DNA of 64,000 nucleotides from Alphaproteobacteria bacterium SO-S41. Its GTDB lineage: Bacteria > Pseudomonadota > Alphaproteobacteria > Micropepsales > Micropepsaceae. Each line of letters opens with the position of its first letter. Position 1 is the first letter of the stretch. The notes below the pieces were generated by a model. It saw nothing but the letters and a program-made list of their open reading frames with translations. It made no database searches and was not told where the DNA came from. A program made the translations under genes and the position numbers. This document shows, piece after piece, positions 1 through 9,220 of the stretch. The stretch covers positions 2,542,001 through 2,606,000 of the forward strand of contig AP024629.1 of assembly GCA_019670725.1 (NCBI GenBank), in the 5' to 3' direction.

Positions 1-154
1 AGGCGGCGCAGCACCGCGCCGGCGCCGCTCACCCTACCCCTCCGCGCGCCACGTCCGGCATCTCGATTCCCCTTGGCTCAGTCATGGTCAGACTTAGCCA
101 AGGCACGCGCAGTGCGCGACGGTTTTCCGTGCCGCCTGCAGCTCACGCGCCAAT

Positions 155-182
155 TTGAGTCAGTGTCCGGGCAGGCTATACG
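155..182 (+). promoter_or_regulatory. candidate promoter of the EEP lipoprotein gene
   Basis: TTGAGT at 155-160 and TATACG at 177-182 are separated by 16 bases and lie about 36 bases before the chosen ATG. This is a plausible sigma-70-type promoter judged by eye only. The first 150 bases of the window show no convincing gene on either strand. Confidence 0.35.
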
Positions 183-218
183 GCATGCATAGTCTTGGCG
201 TTTCGGGGGCATTTCAGC

Positions 219-1148
219 ATGACGAGCAGCGCGCGATGGGCGGCCCTGACGGTTGGCTTGGTGTTGGCGGGGTGCGCCGGCATCCCGAAGGCGCCGCAGG
301 AAAGCCTGAGGCTGGCATCGTGGAATCTGGAGCATCTGGCTGAAGCCGACGGCAAAGGCTGTCGTCCACGCGCCGAAGCCGATTATGCGAAGCTGCGGTC
401 GTATGCCGCGAAGCTGGATGCCGATGTGATCGCGATCCAGGAGGTAGAGACCCCCGCCGCGGCTGCGCGGGTGTTCGACCCGGCCACGTATGACATCGTA
501 TTGTCGGACCAGCCTTATCCGCCGCTGAAGGAGACCTGCGGCAAGGACAGCGCGGAGCAGATCCGCCCGCAGCGCAACGGCTTTGCGATCCGCAAGGGGA
601 TCGCCTTCAAGGTCAATCCGCCGCTGACGGCGCTGGATGTGGAGCGCAAGGGCGGGCGTCCCGTGCGGTGGGGCATCGATGTGACGCTGGCGGGCAAACA
701 TGCGATGCGCCTTCTCAGCGTACACCTGAAATCAGGCTGCGCGGCCGGGTTCAAGACGGATGACGAGGATTGTCCGTTGCTCGCCGAACAGGTGCCGACC
801 CTGGAGAGCTGGATCGATGCGCGCGAAACGGCGGGCGAGGCCTTCGCGGTCCTGGGCGATTTCAACCGCCGCCTGAAGCCGGACGACGTTGAGGTCTGGC
901 AGGCCTTGAATGACGGCGACCCCGCCGGCCTCAGCCTGCACATCGCCGCGCTGGAGGGCGACGGCGGCCCGCGCAAGCCGGCCTGCGACGGCGGTCGCTA
1001 TGCCGAGTTCATCGATCAGATCGTGCTGTCGGACCGCGCCTTCCAGCGCTGGGACAAGGGCTCGTTCGGCGAGCTTGTCTATGACGAACGGGGCGACGCC
1101 ATGCCGTCGGACCACTGCCCGATCGCGGTGACCATTCAGGCGCCGTGA
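219..1148 (+). CDS. endonuclease/exonuclease/phosphatase (EEP) family lipoprotein
   Basis: 309 aa. The N-terminus is a lipoprotein signal with lipobox VLAG|C near residue 20, so the mature protein should be lipid-anchored in the envelope. The EEP (DNase I-like) fold is shown by SWNLEHL, the metal-binding Glu in IQEVE, GDFNRR and the C-terminal SDHCPI. The family cleaves phosphodiester or phosphomonoester bonds in nucleic acids, phosphoinositides or sphingomyelin; the substrate here is not readable. I chose ATG 219, which has GGGGG about 8 bases upstream, over an in-frame TTG at 195 that would put charged residues ahead of the signal peptide. It stands alone and converges on a tRNA gene. Confidence 0.85.
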   Translation: MTSSARWAALTVGLVLAGCAGIPKAPQESLRLASWNLEHLAEADGKGCRPRAEADYAKLRSYAAKLDADVIAIQEVETPAAAARVFDPATYDIVLSDQPYPPLKETCGKDSAEQIRPQRNGFAIRKGIAFKVNPPLTALDVERKGGRPVRWGIDVTLAGKHAMRLLSVHLKSGCAAGFKTDDEDCPLLAEQVPTLESWIDARETAGEAFAVLGDFNRRLKPDDVEVWQALNDGDPAGLSLHIAALEGDGGPRKPACDGGRYAEFIDQIVLSDRAFQRWDKGSFGELVYDERGDAMPSDHCPIAVTIQAP

Positions 1149-1171
1149 CCGCGGCATTATCGAGATGAAAT

Positions 1172-1246
1172 TGGCGCGCCCTGCGGGAGTCGAACCCGCC
1201 TTTGCAACGTGAAAGGCTGCCGTCCTAACCGATAGACGAAGGGCGC
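1172..1246 (-). tRNA. tRNA-Glu (anticodon UUC)
   Basis: The reverse complement folds as a 75-nt cloverleaf. The acceptor stem GCGCCCU pairs with AGGGCGC, the anticodon stem is GCAGC/GUUGC with loop CUUUCAC (anticodon UUC), the T loop is GTTCGAC, and the 3' CCA is encoded. The identity agrees with the usual bacterial tRNA-Glu pattern. It lies between the convergent EEP gene and the 3' end of recJ. Confidence 0.95.
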
Positions 1247-1261
1247 GCGCGAGGGGCGGTG

Positions 1262-1288
1262 GATATAAGACCGCCCCCGGCTTTGCAA
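1262..1288 (-). promoter_or_regulatory. candidate promoter of tRNA-Glu
   Basis: On the minus strand TTGCAA (1288-1283) and TATATC (1267-1262) are separated by 15 bases, or 16 if the -35 is read as CTTGCA. The -10 box lies 16 bases before the tRNA 5' end, a normal distance for a tRNA promoter. Judged by eye only. Confidence 0.5.
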
Positions 1289-1293
1289 GCGAT

Positions 1294-3063
1294 TCAGACG
1301 GCGGCGGCGTCCTCAATTGACAGCTCGATTCGGCGTTGGCCCTGCCAGTCGTTGGCGAGCAGGCGGCCGGCGAGGTGGATCGGGCGGCCTTTCTGCATGA
1401 GCGCGGCGCCCACGGGCGTGTCCGCAGCCCGGAAAGCGATGGCTTTCAGCCGATCTCCGCCGCACATGGCGACCACGGACACGTGGTTTTCCCCGACAAT
1501 CCGGGCATCGACGATGCGGGCGTCGGGGACCGCGATGACCGGTTCCGGGTTCCCCGCGCCATAGGGTCCTGCCCGTTCGACCATGTCGTAGAAGGCCGGG
1601 GTGAGGCCCGCCGGGCCGACGACGGCGTCGATGGCGTAGAGGCCGCGGCCGGTGCGTGATTCGACGGCGGGGGCGAGGCGCTCGTCCAAGAAGGCGATGA
1701 CGTCCTCCAGCCGGGCGCGTTCGACGCTGAGGCCGGCGGCCATGGCGTGCCCGCCGCCGGAGACCAGCAGGCCCTCGGCCTTGGCCGCGCCGACGGCCGC
1801 GCCGAGATCGACGCCGGAGACCGAGCGGAGCGAGGCGCGGGCGATGTCACCTTCGATGGCGAAGACCGCGCTGGGGAGGTCGTATTTGTCCTTCAGGCGT
1901 CCGGCGACGATGCCGACGACGCCGGCATGCCAGCCTTCGCCCGAGGCGGCGACGAGGCCGGGCCGGGTGCCGGTCTTTTCGACCTGCTCGAGCGCGGCTT
2001 CGAGGACGAAGGCCTCGATCGACTGGCGCTCGCGGTTATAGCGGTCGAGTTCGGAGGCGGCCTCGCCGGCGAAGGCGACATCGTCGCTGGCGAGCATCAG
2101 CGCGCCGAGTTCGGCGCGCCCTACCCGGCCGCCTGCATTGACGCGCGGGCCGAGGGCAAAGCCGAAATGGCTGGAGCGGAGCGCGCCCTTGAGGCCGGCG
2201 ATCTGCTTCAGTGCGGCGAGGCCGGCATTCTCACCGGCATCGAGAATGCGGAGGCCGTGCTTCACGAAGGCACGGTTGAGGCCGACCAGCGGGACGACGT
2301 CGCAGACCGTGGCGAGGGCGACGAGATCGAGATAGCGGCGGAGATCGGGTTCGGCGACGCCTGCCTTGGCGAACCAGTTGCGGCGGCGAAGGTCGCGGTT
2401 GACCCCGGCGAGCAGCATGAAGGTGACGCCGGCCGCGCAGACATGGCCGAGGCCCGAGGTGTCGCCGGGCTGGTTCGGGTTCACGACCGCATAGGCGGCG
2501 GGGCTGCCCGCGGTCATCTGATGGTGGTCGGAGACAATGACCTGAAGGCCGGCCTGTTCGGCCACCGCGAGGGCGTCGAAGGCCTGCGCGCCGCAATCGA
2601 CGGTGACGAGGAGGCGAATGCCCTCTTCCGCCAATTGGCGCATCGCGGCGGGGTTGGGGCCGTAGCCCTCGGTCATCCGGTCCGGAATGTAGACGCGCAG
2701 CGGGCGGCCGAGGGCGCGGAAATAACGGGACATCAGAGCGGAGGATGTGCCGCCGTCCACGTCATAATCGCCGAAGACCGCGCAGGGCTCGCCGGCGATG
2801 AGGGCGTCGGCCAGCCGCTCGGCGGCGCGGTCGAGGTCGAGCAGCGCGGAGGGATCGGGCATCCACGCCTTGAGCGAGGTATCGAAATGACGGTCAAGAT
2901 CGGCCTCCGGCACGCTGCGGCCCGCGAGGATGCGGGCGAGCGGCTCGGGGATGCCGAGCCGCTGGGCGATGCCGGTGGCGCGGCTGTCGTCGTCGAGCCG
3001 GTAGCGCCAGGCGCGTCCTGCCGAGGAGCGCGTAACGCCCAGGCAGACCGCGCCGCGGCTCAC
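1294..3063 (-). CDS. recJ: single-stranded-DNA-specific exonuclease RecJ
   Basis: 589 aa from GTG 3063. RecJ degrades single-stranded DNA 5' to 3' in RecF-pathway recombination and mismatch repair. The DHH phosphoesterase motifs are present in order: FGDYDVDG, VTVDCG, SDHH, then the DHHA1-type GPRVNAGGR and SGGGHAMAAG. The C-terminus carries the OB-like RecJ domain. The GTG start overlaps the glpX stop as GTGA, suggesting translational coupling; an upstream ATG at 3093 inside glpX would add ten proline-rich residues that the family does not need. It is the last gene of a minus-strand run alaC-hom-glpX-recJ, an order seen in other alphaproteobacteria. Confidence 0.95.
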   Translation of the reverse strand: MSRGAVCLGVTRSSAGRAWRYRLDDDSRATGIAQRLGIPEPLARILAGRSVPEADLDRHFDTSLKAWMPDPSALLDLDRAAERLADALIAGEPCAVFGDYDVDGGTSSALMSRYFRALGRPLRVYIPDRMTEGYGPNPAAMRQLAEEGIRLLVTVDCGAQAFDALAVAEQAGLQVIVSDHHQMTAGSPAAYAVVNPNQPGDTSGLGHVCAAGVTFMLLAGVNRDLRRRNWFAKAGVAEPDLRRYLDLVALATVCDVVPLVGLNRAFVKHGLRILDAGENAGLAALKQIAGLKGALRSSHFGFALGPRVNAGGRVGRAELGALMLASDDVAFAGEAASELDRYNRERQSIEAFVLEAALEQVEKTGTRPGLVAASGEGWHAGVVGIVAGRLKDKYDLPSAVFAIEGDIARASLRSVSGVDLGAAVGAAKAEGLLVSGGGHAMAAGLSVERARLEDVIAFLDERLAPAVESRTGRGLYAIDAVVGPAGLTPAFYDMVERAGPYGAGNPEPVIAVPDARIVDARIVGENHVSVVAMCGGDRLKAIAFRAADTPVGAALMQKGRPIHLAGRLLANDWQGQRRIELSIEDAAAV

Positions 3064-4022
3064 AGGTGCTTGGGGTGGCGGGTCTTGATCCACCGGACGG
3101 TTCCGGTCGCCGAACGCATGACGATGGTCTCGGTCGTCAGGTGATGCGCGGTATCGACGACGCCGGTCAGCATGGAGCCGGTGGTGACGCCGGTGGACGC
3201 GAAGATCACATCGCCCGACGCCATCTCGTCGGCGCGGTAGATGCGGTTGAGGTCCTTGAGGCCGATCTTCTCGGCGCGCATGCGCTCGTCGTCAGTCTTG
3301 AAGACGAGGCGGCCGAGGATCTGGCCGCCGATGCAGCGCAGCGCCGCAGCGGCGAGCACGCCTTCGGGGGCGCCGCCCTGACCGATATAGATGTCAACGC
3401 CGGTATGGGCTTCTGCGGTGTCGATCACGCCCGCCACGTCGCCGTCGGTGATGAGGCGGACGGCCGCGCCGGTCTTGCGGATCGAGGCGATGATCTTCTC
3501 ATGGCGCGGGCGATCGAGCACGCAGGCCGTGATCTGGTCGGGACGCACGCCCTTGGCCTTGGCGAGCGAGGCAATGTTGTCGCCAGGCTCGGCGTCGAGA
3601 TCGACAACGCCGATCGGATAGCCGCCGCCGACCGCGATCTTGTCCATGTAGACGTCCGGCGCATGGAGCAGCGTGCCGCCGACCGCGAGGGCGACGACGG
3701 CCATCGCGCCGGGCATCGACTTGGCGGTGAGGGTGGTGCCTTCCAGCGGGTCGAGGGCGATATCGACCTTGGGGCCGCGGCCGGTGCCGACCTTCTCGCC
3801 GATGAAGAGCATCGGGGCTTCGTCGCGTTCGCCTTCGCCGATCACGACCATGCCGTCGATCTCGAGCTTGTCGAAGGCCTTGCGCATGGCGTCGACGGCA
3901 GCCTGATCGGCGGCCTTTTCATCGCCCCGGCCGGCCAGTTTGTAGGCGGCGAGCGCGGCCGCTTCGGTCACGCGCGCGACCTCGATGGCGAGGGTGCGGT
4001 TCAGCAGTGCGGCGTCGCTCAT
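3060..4022 (-). CDS. glpX: class II fructose-1,6-bisphosphatase GlpX
   Basis: 320 aa. Hydrolyses fructose 1,6-bisphosphate to fructose 6-phosphate in gluconeogenesis. Family motifs are visible: the metal-site run IGEGERDEAPML near residues 60-70 and DPLEGTT near residue 93, followed by GQGGAPEG in the second half. Length matches the class II family. I chose ATG 4022, which has GGGG five bases upstream, over a TTG one codon earlier. It overlaps recJ by 4 bases and follows hom after an 80-base gap. Confidence 0.95.
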   Translation of the reverse strand: MSDAALLNRTLAIEVARVTEAAALAAYKLAGRGDEKAADQAAVDAMRKAFDKLEIDGMVVIGEGERDEAPMLFIGEKVGTGRGPKVDIALDPLEGTTLTAKSMPGAMAVVALAVGGTLLHAPDVYMDKIAVGGGYPIGVVDLDAEPGDNIASLAKAKGVRPDQITACVLDRPRHEKIIASIRKTGAAVRLITDGDVAGVIDTAEAHTGVDIYIGQGGAPEGVLAAAALRCIGGQILGRLVFKTDDERMRAEKIGLKDLNRIYRADEMASGDVIFASTGVTTGSMLTGVVDTAHHLTTETIVMRSATGTVRWIKTRHPKHL

Positions 4023-4102
4023 CAAATCCCCAGTACCGTTCGGCGTAGCGAGTCGTGAAAATGCAGGAAAGGCGGCGGGTTTAGCCCCCCCTTACCCGAG
4101 CG

Positions 4103-5389
4103 TCAAAGTCTTTCCATCCGGATCATGCAGGGCGGTTCGACCACCGCGCCGGCCGCTTCGATGGCCTTGATGGCGCCGATTACGTCCGCCTCGCGGGCAT
4201 CGTGGGTGATGATCACGATGGCGACCTTCTCATCCGGCGAGCGGCCGCGCTGGATCATGCTTTCGATCGAGACGCCGCGATCGGCGAGGCTTCGGGCGAT
4301 GGTGGCAAGGACGCCGGACTTATCCAGCACGTCGAAGCGCAGGTAAAACGTGCCCTCGCGCTCACCCAGCGGGGCACGGTCGGCCTTGACCAGCGCGCCC
4401 GAGGGCACGCCGAAGGCCGGGAGGCGGAAGCCGCGGGCGATGTCGATGAGGTCGGAGACGACGGCGGAGGCGGTCGGTCCAGCCCCTGCTCCGCGGCCTT
4501 CGAACACGGACGTGCCCGCCGCGCCGGATTCGGTGACAACGCCGTTGAGGACGCCCATGACGTCGGCGAGCGCGGTGCCGAGCTGGACCATGGCGGGATG
4601 CACGCGGGCTTCGAGGCCGCGCGGGGTCATGGCGGCGATGCCGAGCAGCTTGATGCGGTGGCCGAACTCGTTGGCGAAGGCGATATCGACGGGCGAGATG
4701 CGCTCGATGCCCTGGGTGTAGACGCCGGCGATGTCGGGCACGGTGCCGAAGGCGAGGCTGGCGAGGATGGCAAGCTTGTGGGCGGTGTCGCCGCCGCCGA
4801 CATCGAGGGTCGGATCGGCTTCGGCGTAGCCCAGCGCCTGCGCCTCGGCGAGGACATCGGCGAACGGACGGCCGGTCTCCTCCATCTGGGTCAGGATGTA
4901 GTTACAGGTGCCGTTGAGGATGCCGGCGACGCGGGTGACGACATTGCCGCCGAGGCCTTCGCGCAGCGCCTTGACGATCGGGATGCCCCCGGCCGCAGCG
5001 GCTTCGAAGTTGAGCGTGAGGCCCGCGGCTTCGGCCTGCGCGGCGAGCTCGGCACCCTGGGCGGCAATCAGCGCCTTGTTGGCGGTGACGACATGCTTGC
5101 CGGTGGCAAGCGCCTTGCGGACGGCGTCAGCCGCGATGCCCTCGCCGCCGATCAGTTCGACGAAGACGTCGATGTCAGAGGCGGCGAGATCGACGGGGTT
5201 TTCGAACCAGGCGAATTTATCAACGGCGAATCCGCGATCCTTGGTGCGGTCACGCGCGCCGATGCCGACGACTTCGATGCGCCGGCCGCAGCGGGCGGCG
5301 ATGAGGTCGCCATTCTCGGCCAGCAGGCGGACCACGCCGCCGCCGACCGTACCGAGACCGGCGACGCCAATGCGCAAAGGCTTGCTCAT
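4103..5389 (-). CDS. hom: homoserine dehydrogenase
   Basis: 428 aa. Reduces aspartate semialdehyde to homoserine with NAD(P)H, the branch point to threonine and methionine. It has an N-terminal Rossmann motif GLGTVGGGV (residues 10-18), the central homoserine dehydrogenase domain with AAAAGGIPI and GILNGTCNYIL, and a C-terminal ACT domain from about residue 350 for amino-acid feedback. Its ATG overlaps the stop of the upstream aminotransferase gene as ATGA. The pairing with an AlaC-type aminotransferase is common in alphaproteobacteria. Confidence 0.96.
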   Translation of the reverse strand: MSKPLRIGVAGLGTVGGGVVRLLAENGDLIAARCGRRIEVVGIGARDRTKDRGFAVDKFAWFENPVDLAASDIDVFVELIGGEGIAADAVRKALATGKHVVTANKALIAAQGAELAAQAEAAGLTLNFEAAAAGGIPIVKALREGLGGNVVTRVAGILNGTCNYILTQMEETGRPFADVLAEAQALGYAEADPTLDVGGGDTAHKLAILASLAFGTVPDIAGVYTQGIERISPVDIAFANEFGHRIKLLGIAAMTPRGLEARVHPAMVQLGTALADVMGVLNGVVTESGAAGTSVFEGRGAGAGPTASAVVSDLIDIARGFRLPAFGVPSGALVKADRAPLGEREGTFYLRFDVLDKSGVLATIARSLADRGVSIESMIQRGRSPDEKVAIVIITHDAREADVIGAIKAIEAAGAVVEPPCMIRMERL

Positions 5390-6621
5390 TTGCCGACCGC
5401 AGCCAGAGGCTCAGGGACCGGGCCGTTGCCGAGCAGCTCGTTGGCGCGGCCGAGGAACGTCTTCACGTTGCGTGCGGCCTGGCGAATGCGGTGTTCGTTC
5501 TCGACGAGGCCGAAGCGGACATGGGTGTCGCCATATTCGCCGAAGCCGAGGCCGGGCGCGACGGCGACGCCCGCATGCTCGATCATCAGATTGGCGAAAT
5601 CGACCGACGAGATGCCGCGGAAGGCTTCGGGGATCGGCGCCCAGGCGAACATGGTGGCGGGCGGCGACGGGATGTCCCAGCCGGCGCGCTTGAAGCTTTC
5701 GACCAGCACGTCGCGGCGGGCCTGGTAGGTCTTACGGATCTCATCGACGCAGTCCTGCGGGCCGTTGAGCGCGGCGGCGGCGGCGGCCTGGATCGGCGTG
5801 AAGGCGCCGTAGTCGAGATAGGACTTCACGCGACTGAGGGCGTGGACGAGGCGCTCGTTGCCAGCCGCGAAGCCCATGCGCCAGCCGGGCATAGCATAGG
5901 TCTTGGACAGCGACTGGAACTCGATGGTGATGTCCTTGGCGCCTTCGACCTGGAGCATCGAGGGCGGCGGGTTGCCGTCGAAATAGAGCTCCGAATAGGC
6001 GAGATCGGAGAGAATCCACATGTCGAAGCGGCGAGCGAAACGGACGATCTCCTTATAGAAATCGAGATCGACGACCTGCGCGGTCGGGTTCGACGGGTAG
6101 GACACGACGACAGCGACGGGCGCCGGCACAGAATGCTTCGCGGCGCCATGGAGGCGGCTGAGGAACATCTCCGGCGTCTCGGCGGGGACGTGGCGCACCA
6201 CCGCGCCGGCCATGATGAAGCCGTAGGCGTGAATGGGGTAAGCGGGGTTCGGCGCCAGGATCACGTCGCCCGGGGCGGTGATCGCCTGGGCGAGATTGGC
6301 GAAGCCTTCCTTCGAGCCGAGGGTCGCGATGACCTCGGTATCCGGGTTCAGCTTCACGCCGAAGCGGCGGTCGTAATAGGCGGCCATGGCCCGGCGCAGG
6401 CCGACAATGCCCTTCGACGCCGAGTAGCGGCTGCTCTTGGGATCGCGCGCGACCTCGACCAGCTTGTCGACGATATGCTTGGGCGTCGGCATGTCCGGGT
6501 TGCCCATGCCGAAATCGATGATGTCGGCGCCGCCGGCTCGGGCCTTGGCCTTCAGGCGATTGACCTGCTCGAAGACGTAAGGCGGGAGACGCTTGATCTT
6601 GTAGAAATCGGTGGAGGGCAT
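5386..6621 (-). CDS. alaC: AlaC-type alanine/LL-DAP-like aminotransferase
   Basis: 411 aa from ATG 6621. A PLP fold-type I class I/II aminotransferase. The PLP lysine is K240 in SLSKTYAMPGW, and FGMGNPDMPTP near residue 40 and SYPSNPTAQ are typical. The opening MPSTDFYKIKRLPPYVF closely resembles AlaC, which makes alanine from pyruvate and glutamate; this subgroup is often annotated as LL-diaminopimelate aminotransferase. The longer reading to 6696 has no sensible N-terminus. It is first in the run alaC-hom-glpX-recJ and overlaps hom by 4 bases. Confidence 0.9.
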   Translation of the reverse strand: MPSTDFYKIKRLPPYVFEQVNRLKAKARAGGADIIDFGMGNPDMPTPKHIVDKLVEVARDPKSSRYSASKGIVGLRRAMAAYYDRRFGVKLNPDTEVIATLGSKEGFANLAQAITAPGDVILAPNPAYPIHAYGFIMAGAVVRHVPAETPEMFLSRLHGAAKHSVPAPVAVVVSYPSNPTAQVVDLDFYKEIVRFARRFDMWILSDLAYSELYFDGNPPPSMLQVEGAKDITIEFQSLSKTYAMPGWRMGFAAGNERLVHALSRVKSYLDYGAFTPIQAAAAAALNGPQDCVDEIRKTYQARRDVLVESFKRAGWDIPSPPATMFAWAPIPEAFRGISSVDFANLMIEHAGVAVAPGLGFGEYGDTHVRFGLVENEHRIRQAARNVKTFLGRANELLGNGPVPEPLAAVGK

Positions 6622-6702
6622 GGCACTGACTTGGATTCGCGCGAGATTGCGGCGGCGCACCCTACAGGATGGCCCTCCCCCGCTCAAAGCCGCCAAAGGC
6701 GA

Positions 6703-6927
6703 TTATTTCGGCAAATCAGAGCCCTGGTTGACGCCCGCGCGAACCAGCCGTCCGGCCTCGCGGGTGGTGTCGCCTTCGGCCTGGAGCGCCTTGAGGTCCG
6801 CGTCGCGCTGTTCCGGTGTCGTCGCGGACGGTGTGGGGGTCGGCAGGCTGGCGAGCGAGGGAAAGGCCGCCTCGGGCGAGGTGCAGCCGGTAAGCGCCAG
6901 GGCGCCGTAGAGAATGTAAGTCCGCAT
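6703..6927 (-). CDS. small putative lipoprotein, 74 aa
   Basis: A short N-terminal hydrophobic segment ends in lipobox ALTG|C at about residue 15, followed by a proline/threonine-rich linker and a charged helix-like C-terminus (residues 38-60, many Glu/Asp/Arg). ATG 6927 has AGGAGA 11 bases upstream. It is divergent from phaC and upstream of alaC. I do not recognise the family; its short length and simple composition allow only envelope lipoprotein as a call. Confidence 0.6.
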   Translation of the reverse strand: MRTYILYGALALTGCTSPEAAFPSLASLPTPTPSATTPEQRDADLKALQAEGDTTREAGRLVRAGVNQGSDLPK

Positions 6928-7063
6928 CTGCGAGCTGTCTCTCCTGTAGCCGGCATCCTGCGTCAGGCTGACGGAGACGGCAAGCGCTTCGCCTTGCGCC
7001 ATCGCGCAGGGTCGGCCACTTTGAGGCAGCGGCAGCGGCGCATTAGCCTGTCGGAGAAGAACA

Positions 7064-8887
7064 ATGTCAGATCCGAAAACGGCCAAACCCGATCCCAAAG
7101 CGCCCACCGGCGATTTCCCCCTGCCCGATCTCGGCGCGCTCGCCCGCAACCTCGTGGAGGTGGGCAAGAAGAGCCAGAAGCTGATCGCCGATTACCTGAA
7201 GCGCCGGGACAACAAGTCGCCGGTGCCGCAGGGTTCGGCCGATCCCATGCATATCGGGACCGCGTTCATCGACCTGACCAGCCATTTGATCCACGACCCC
7301 AAGCGCATCGTCGAGGCGCAGGCGGCGCTGTGGGCCGGCCATCTGAAGCTGTGGCAGAACGCGGCGCGGCGGCTGATGGGCGAGGATTACGAGACCGTCG
7401 TTCCCAATCCCACCGGCGACAAGAGGTTCAAGGATTCGTCCTGGCAGGAAAACCAGGTCTTCGACTTCATCAAGCAGTCCTACCTGCTGACCGCCAACTG
7501 GCTGCAGGACACGGTGTCCGGCGTGCAGGGGCTGGACGAGAAGGAGAAGAAGAAGATCGCCTTCTTCACCAAGCAATTCGCCGACGCGATGTCGCCGTCG
7601 AATTTCGTGCTGACCAATCCCGAAGTGCTGAAGGAAACGCTGCGCACCAATGGCGAAAACCTGGTGCGGGGCCTCACCCATGTCATCGAGGATCTGGAGC
7701 GCGGCAAGGGCACGCTGGCGATCCGCCAGGTCGATGAAAGCAAGTTTTCGGTCGGCGGCAATCTCGCGACCTCGCCCGGCAAGGTCGTTTACCAGAACGA
7801 TCTGATGCAGCTGCTGCAGTTTTCTCCGTCTACGGACGAAGTCTATGAGCGGCCGCTGCTGATCATCCCGCCATGGATCAACAAGTTCTACATCCTGGAC
7901 CTGAAGCCGGAGAACTCGTTCATCCGCTGGGCCGTCGCGCAGGGCTATACGGTATTCGTGGTGTCGTGGGTCAATCCCGATGCGCACCTGTCGAAGAAGC
8001 GGTTCGACGACTACCTGACCGAGGGCTATTACGAAGCGATCGACGCCGTGCAGAAGGCGACGGGCGTCAAGGACCTCAACCTGATCGGCTACTGCATCGG
8101 CGGCACGCTGAGCGCCGCCGGCCTCGCCCATATGGCGGCGAAGAAGGATACGCGCGTGAAGTCCGCGACCTTCTTCACCAGCCAGGTCGATTTCACGGAA
8201 GCCGGCGATCTAAGTGTCTTCGTGGACGACGATCAGCTGAAGTCCATGGAAGACCAGATGAAGAAGAAGGGCGGCTATCTCGACGGCGCGTCGATGGCCA
8301 CCACCTTCAACATGCTGCGCTCGAACGACCTGATCTGGTCGTTCGTGGTGAACAACTATCTCATGGGGCGCGATCCCCTCGCCTTCGACATCCTGTTCTG
8401 GAACCAGGACGCGACGCGCATGCCGGTCGCGATGCACATGCAGTATCTGCGCGAGTGCTATCGCGACAACCTGCTGGCGCAGGGCAAGATGAAGCTGGAC
8501 GGGGTGAAGATCGACCTGACGAAGATCAAGATCCCGGTCTTCCTGCAGTCCTCGAAGGAGGACCACATCGCGCCCGCAAAGTCGGTGTTCAAGGCGATGA
8601 AGATCTTCAGCGGGCAGAACACCTTCATGATGGCGGGGTCGGGCCATATCGCGGGCGTCGTCAATCCGCCCTCGGCCAAGAAGTATCAGTTCTGGACCAA
8701 CGACAAGCCGGCGGAGACGCTGGACGAGTGGCGCGCGGGCGCGACGGAGACGCCGGGCTCGTGGTGGCACTATTGGGACCAGTGGCTGGCGCCTCAGTCC
8801 GGCAAGAAGGTTCCGGCACGCGTTCCCGGCGAAGGCGGGCTGAAGGCGATCGAAGATGCGCCGGGGAGTTACGTGAAGATGAAATAG
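7064..8887 (+). CDS. phaC: class I poly(3-hydroxyalkanoate) synthase PhaC
   Basis: 607 aa, usual class I length. It polymerises (R)-3-hydroxyacyl-CoA into PHA at the granule surface. The N-terminal PhaC_N domain covers roughly residues 75-245 and is followed by an alpha/beta-hydrolase core. The lipase-like box GYCIGG places the nucleophile at Cys344; Asp500 in KEDHIAP and His528 in GSGHIAG complete the triad. No phaA, phaB, phaZ, phasin or phaR gene lies beside it, so precursor supply must be encoded elsewhere. Confidence 0.96.
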   Translation: MSDPKTAKPDPKAPTGDFPLPDLGALARNLVEVGKKSQKLIADYLKRRDNKSPVPQGSADPMHIGTAFIDLTSHLIHDPKRIVEAQAALWAGHLKLWQNAARRLMGEDYETVVPNPTGDKRFKDSSWQENQVFDFIKQSYLLTANWLQDTVSGVQGLDEKEKKKIAFFTKQFADAMSPSNFVLTNPEVLKETLRTNGENLVRGLTHVIEDLERGKGTLAIRQVDESKFSVGGNLATSPGKVVYQNDLMQLLQFSPSTDEVYERPLLIIPPWINKFYILDLKPENSFIRWAVAQGYTVFVVSWVNPDAHLSKKRFDDYLTEGYYEAIDAVQKATGVKDLNLIGYCIGGTLSAAGLAHMAAKKDTRVKSATFFTSQVDFTEAGDLSVFVDDDQLKSMEDQMKKKGGYLDGASMATTFNMLRSNDLIWSFVVNNYLMGRDPLAFDILFWNQDATRMPVAMHMQYLRECYRDNLLAQGKMKLDGVKIDLTKIKIPVFLQSSKEDHIAPAKSVFKAMKIFSGQNTFMMAGSGHIAGVVNPPSAKKYQFWTNDKPAETLDEWRAGATETPGSWWHYWDQWLAPQSGKKVPARVPGEGGLKAIEDAPGSYVKMK

Positions 8888-8922
8888 CGCCGGATTGGCC
8901 GGCCCTAGGCACGGAGAGTGGC

Positions 8923-9216
8923 ATGGCAAAGCGTGTTCAATCGTTCCTGAGTGCATCGTTCTATCTGGTCATCGGCGCCGCGGCGGGCGCGGCCGGGATC
9001 GGGCAGTACCTTGCCCCGCGCGTACAGGCCGCGACGACCAGCGAGGCCGCGGTCAGCTGGACCGTGGACGAGGCGACCGGCCTCGCCTCGGCGCGCTGCC
9101 CGACGGGCTCGCTGATGATCGGTCTGACGAAGACGACCAGCGATGCGACGGTGTCGATGGATCCCGCGGCCTATCGCGAGATCGTGCCGCTCTGCGCGAC
9201 GCTCAAGACGGAATAG
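8923..9216 (+). CDS. hypothetical exported or membrane-anchored protein, 97 aa
   Basis: Starts at ATG 8923 with GGAGAG upstream, 35 bases after phaC. An N-terminal hydrophobic stretch (about residues 8-31, ending VQA) looks like a signal peptide or membrane anchor. The mature part has two cysteines, about 45 residues apart, that could form a disulfide. No family recognised. Tight spacing suggests co-transcription with phaC and the DUF1801 gene that follows after 4 bases. Confidence 0.6.
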   Translation: MAKRVQSFLSASFYLVIGAAAGAAGIGQYLAPRVQAATTSEAAVSWTVDEATGLASARCPTGSLMIGLTKTTSDATVSMDPAAYREIVPLCATLKTE

Positions 9217-9220
9217 TCCG

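Noticed and set aside
1446-2335. Long open frames opposite recJ and neighbouring genes on the plus strand
   Set aside because: They are shadow frames of high-GC coding DNA: arginine/alanine-rich or repetitive peptides without domain patterns, lying wholly inside clear genes.
4202-7737. Plus-strand frames of 508 and 748 codons opposite hom and alaC
   Set aside because: Same cause: GC-rich antisense frames over well-supported minus-strand genes, with no recognisable domain or ribosome-binding site.
9143-9220. Longer N-terminus for the DUF1801 gene
   Set aside because: It would overlap the preceding gene by 74 bases and add an arginine-rich stretch not seen in the family.
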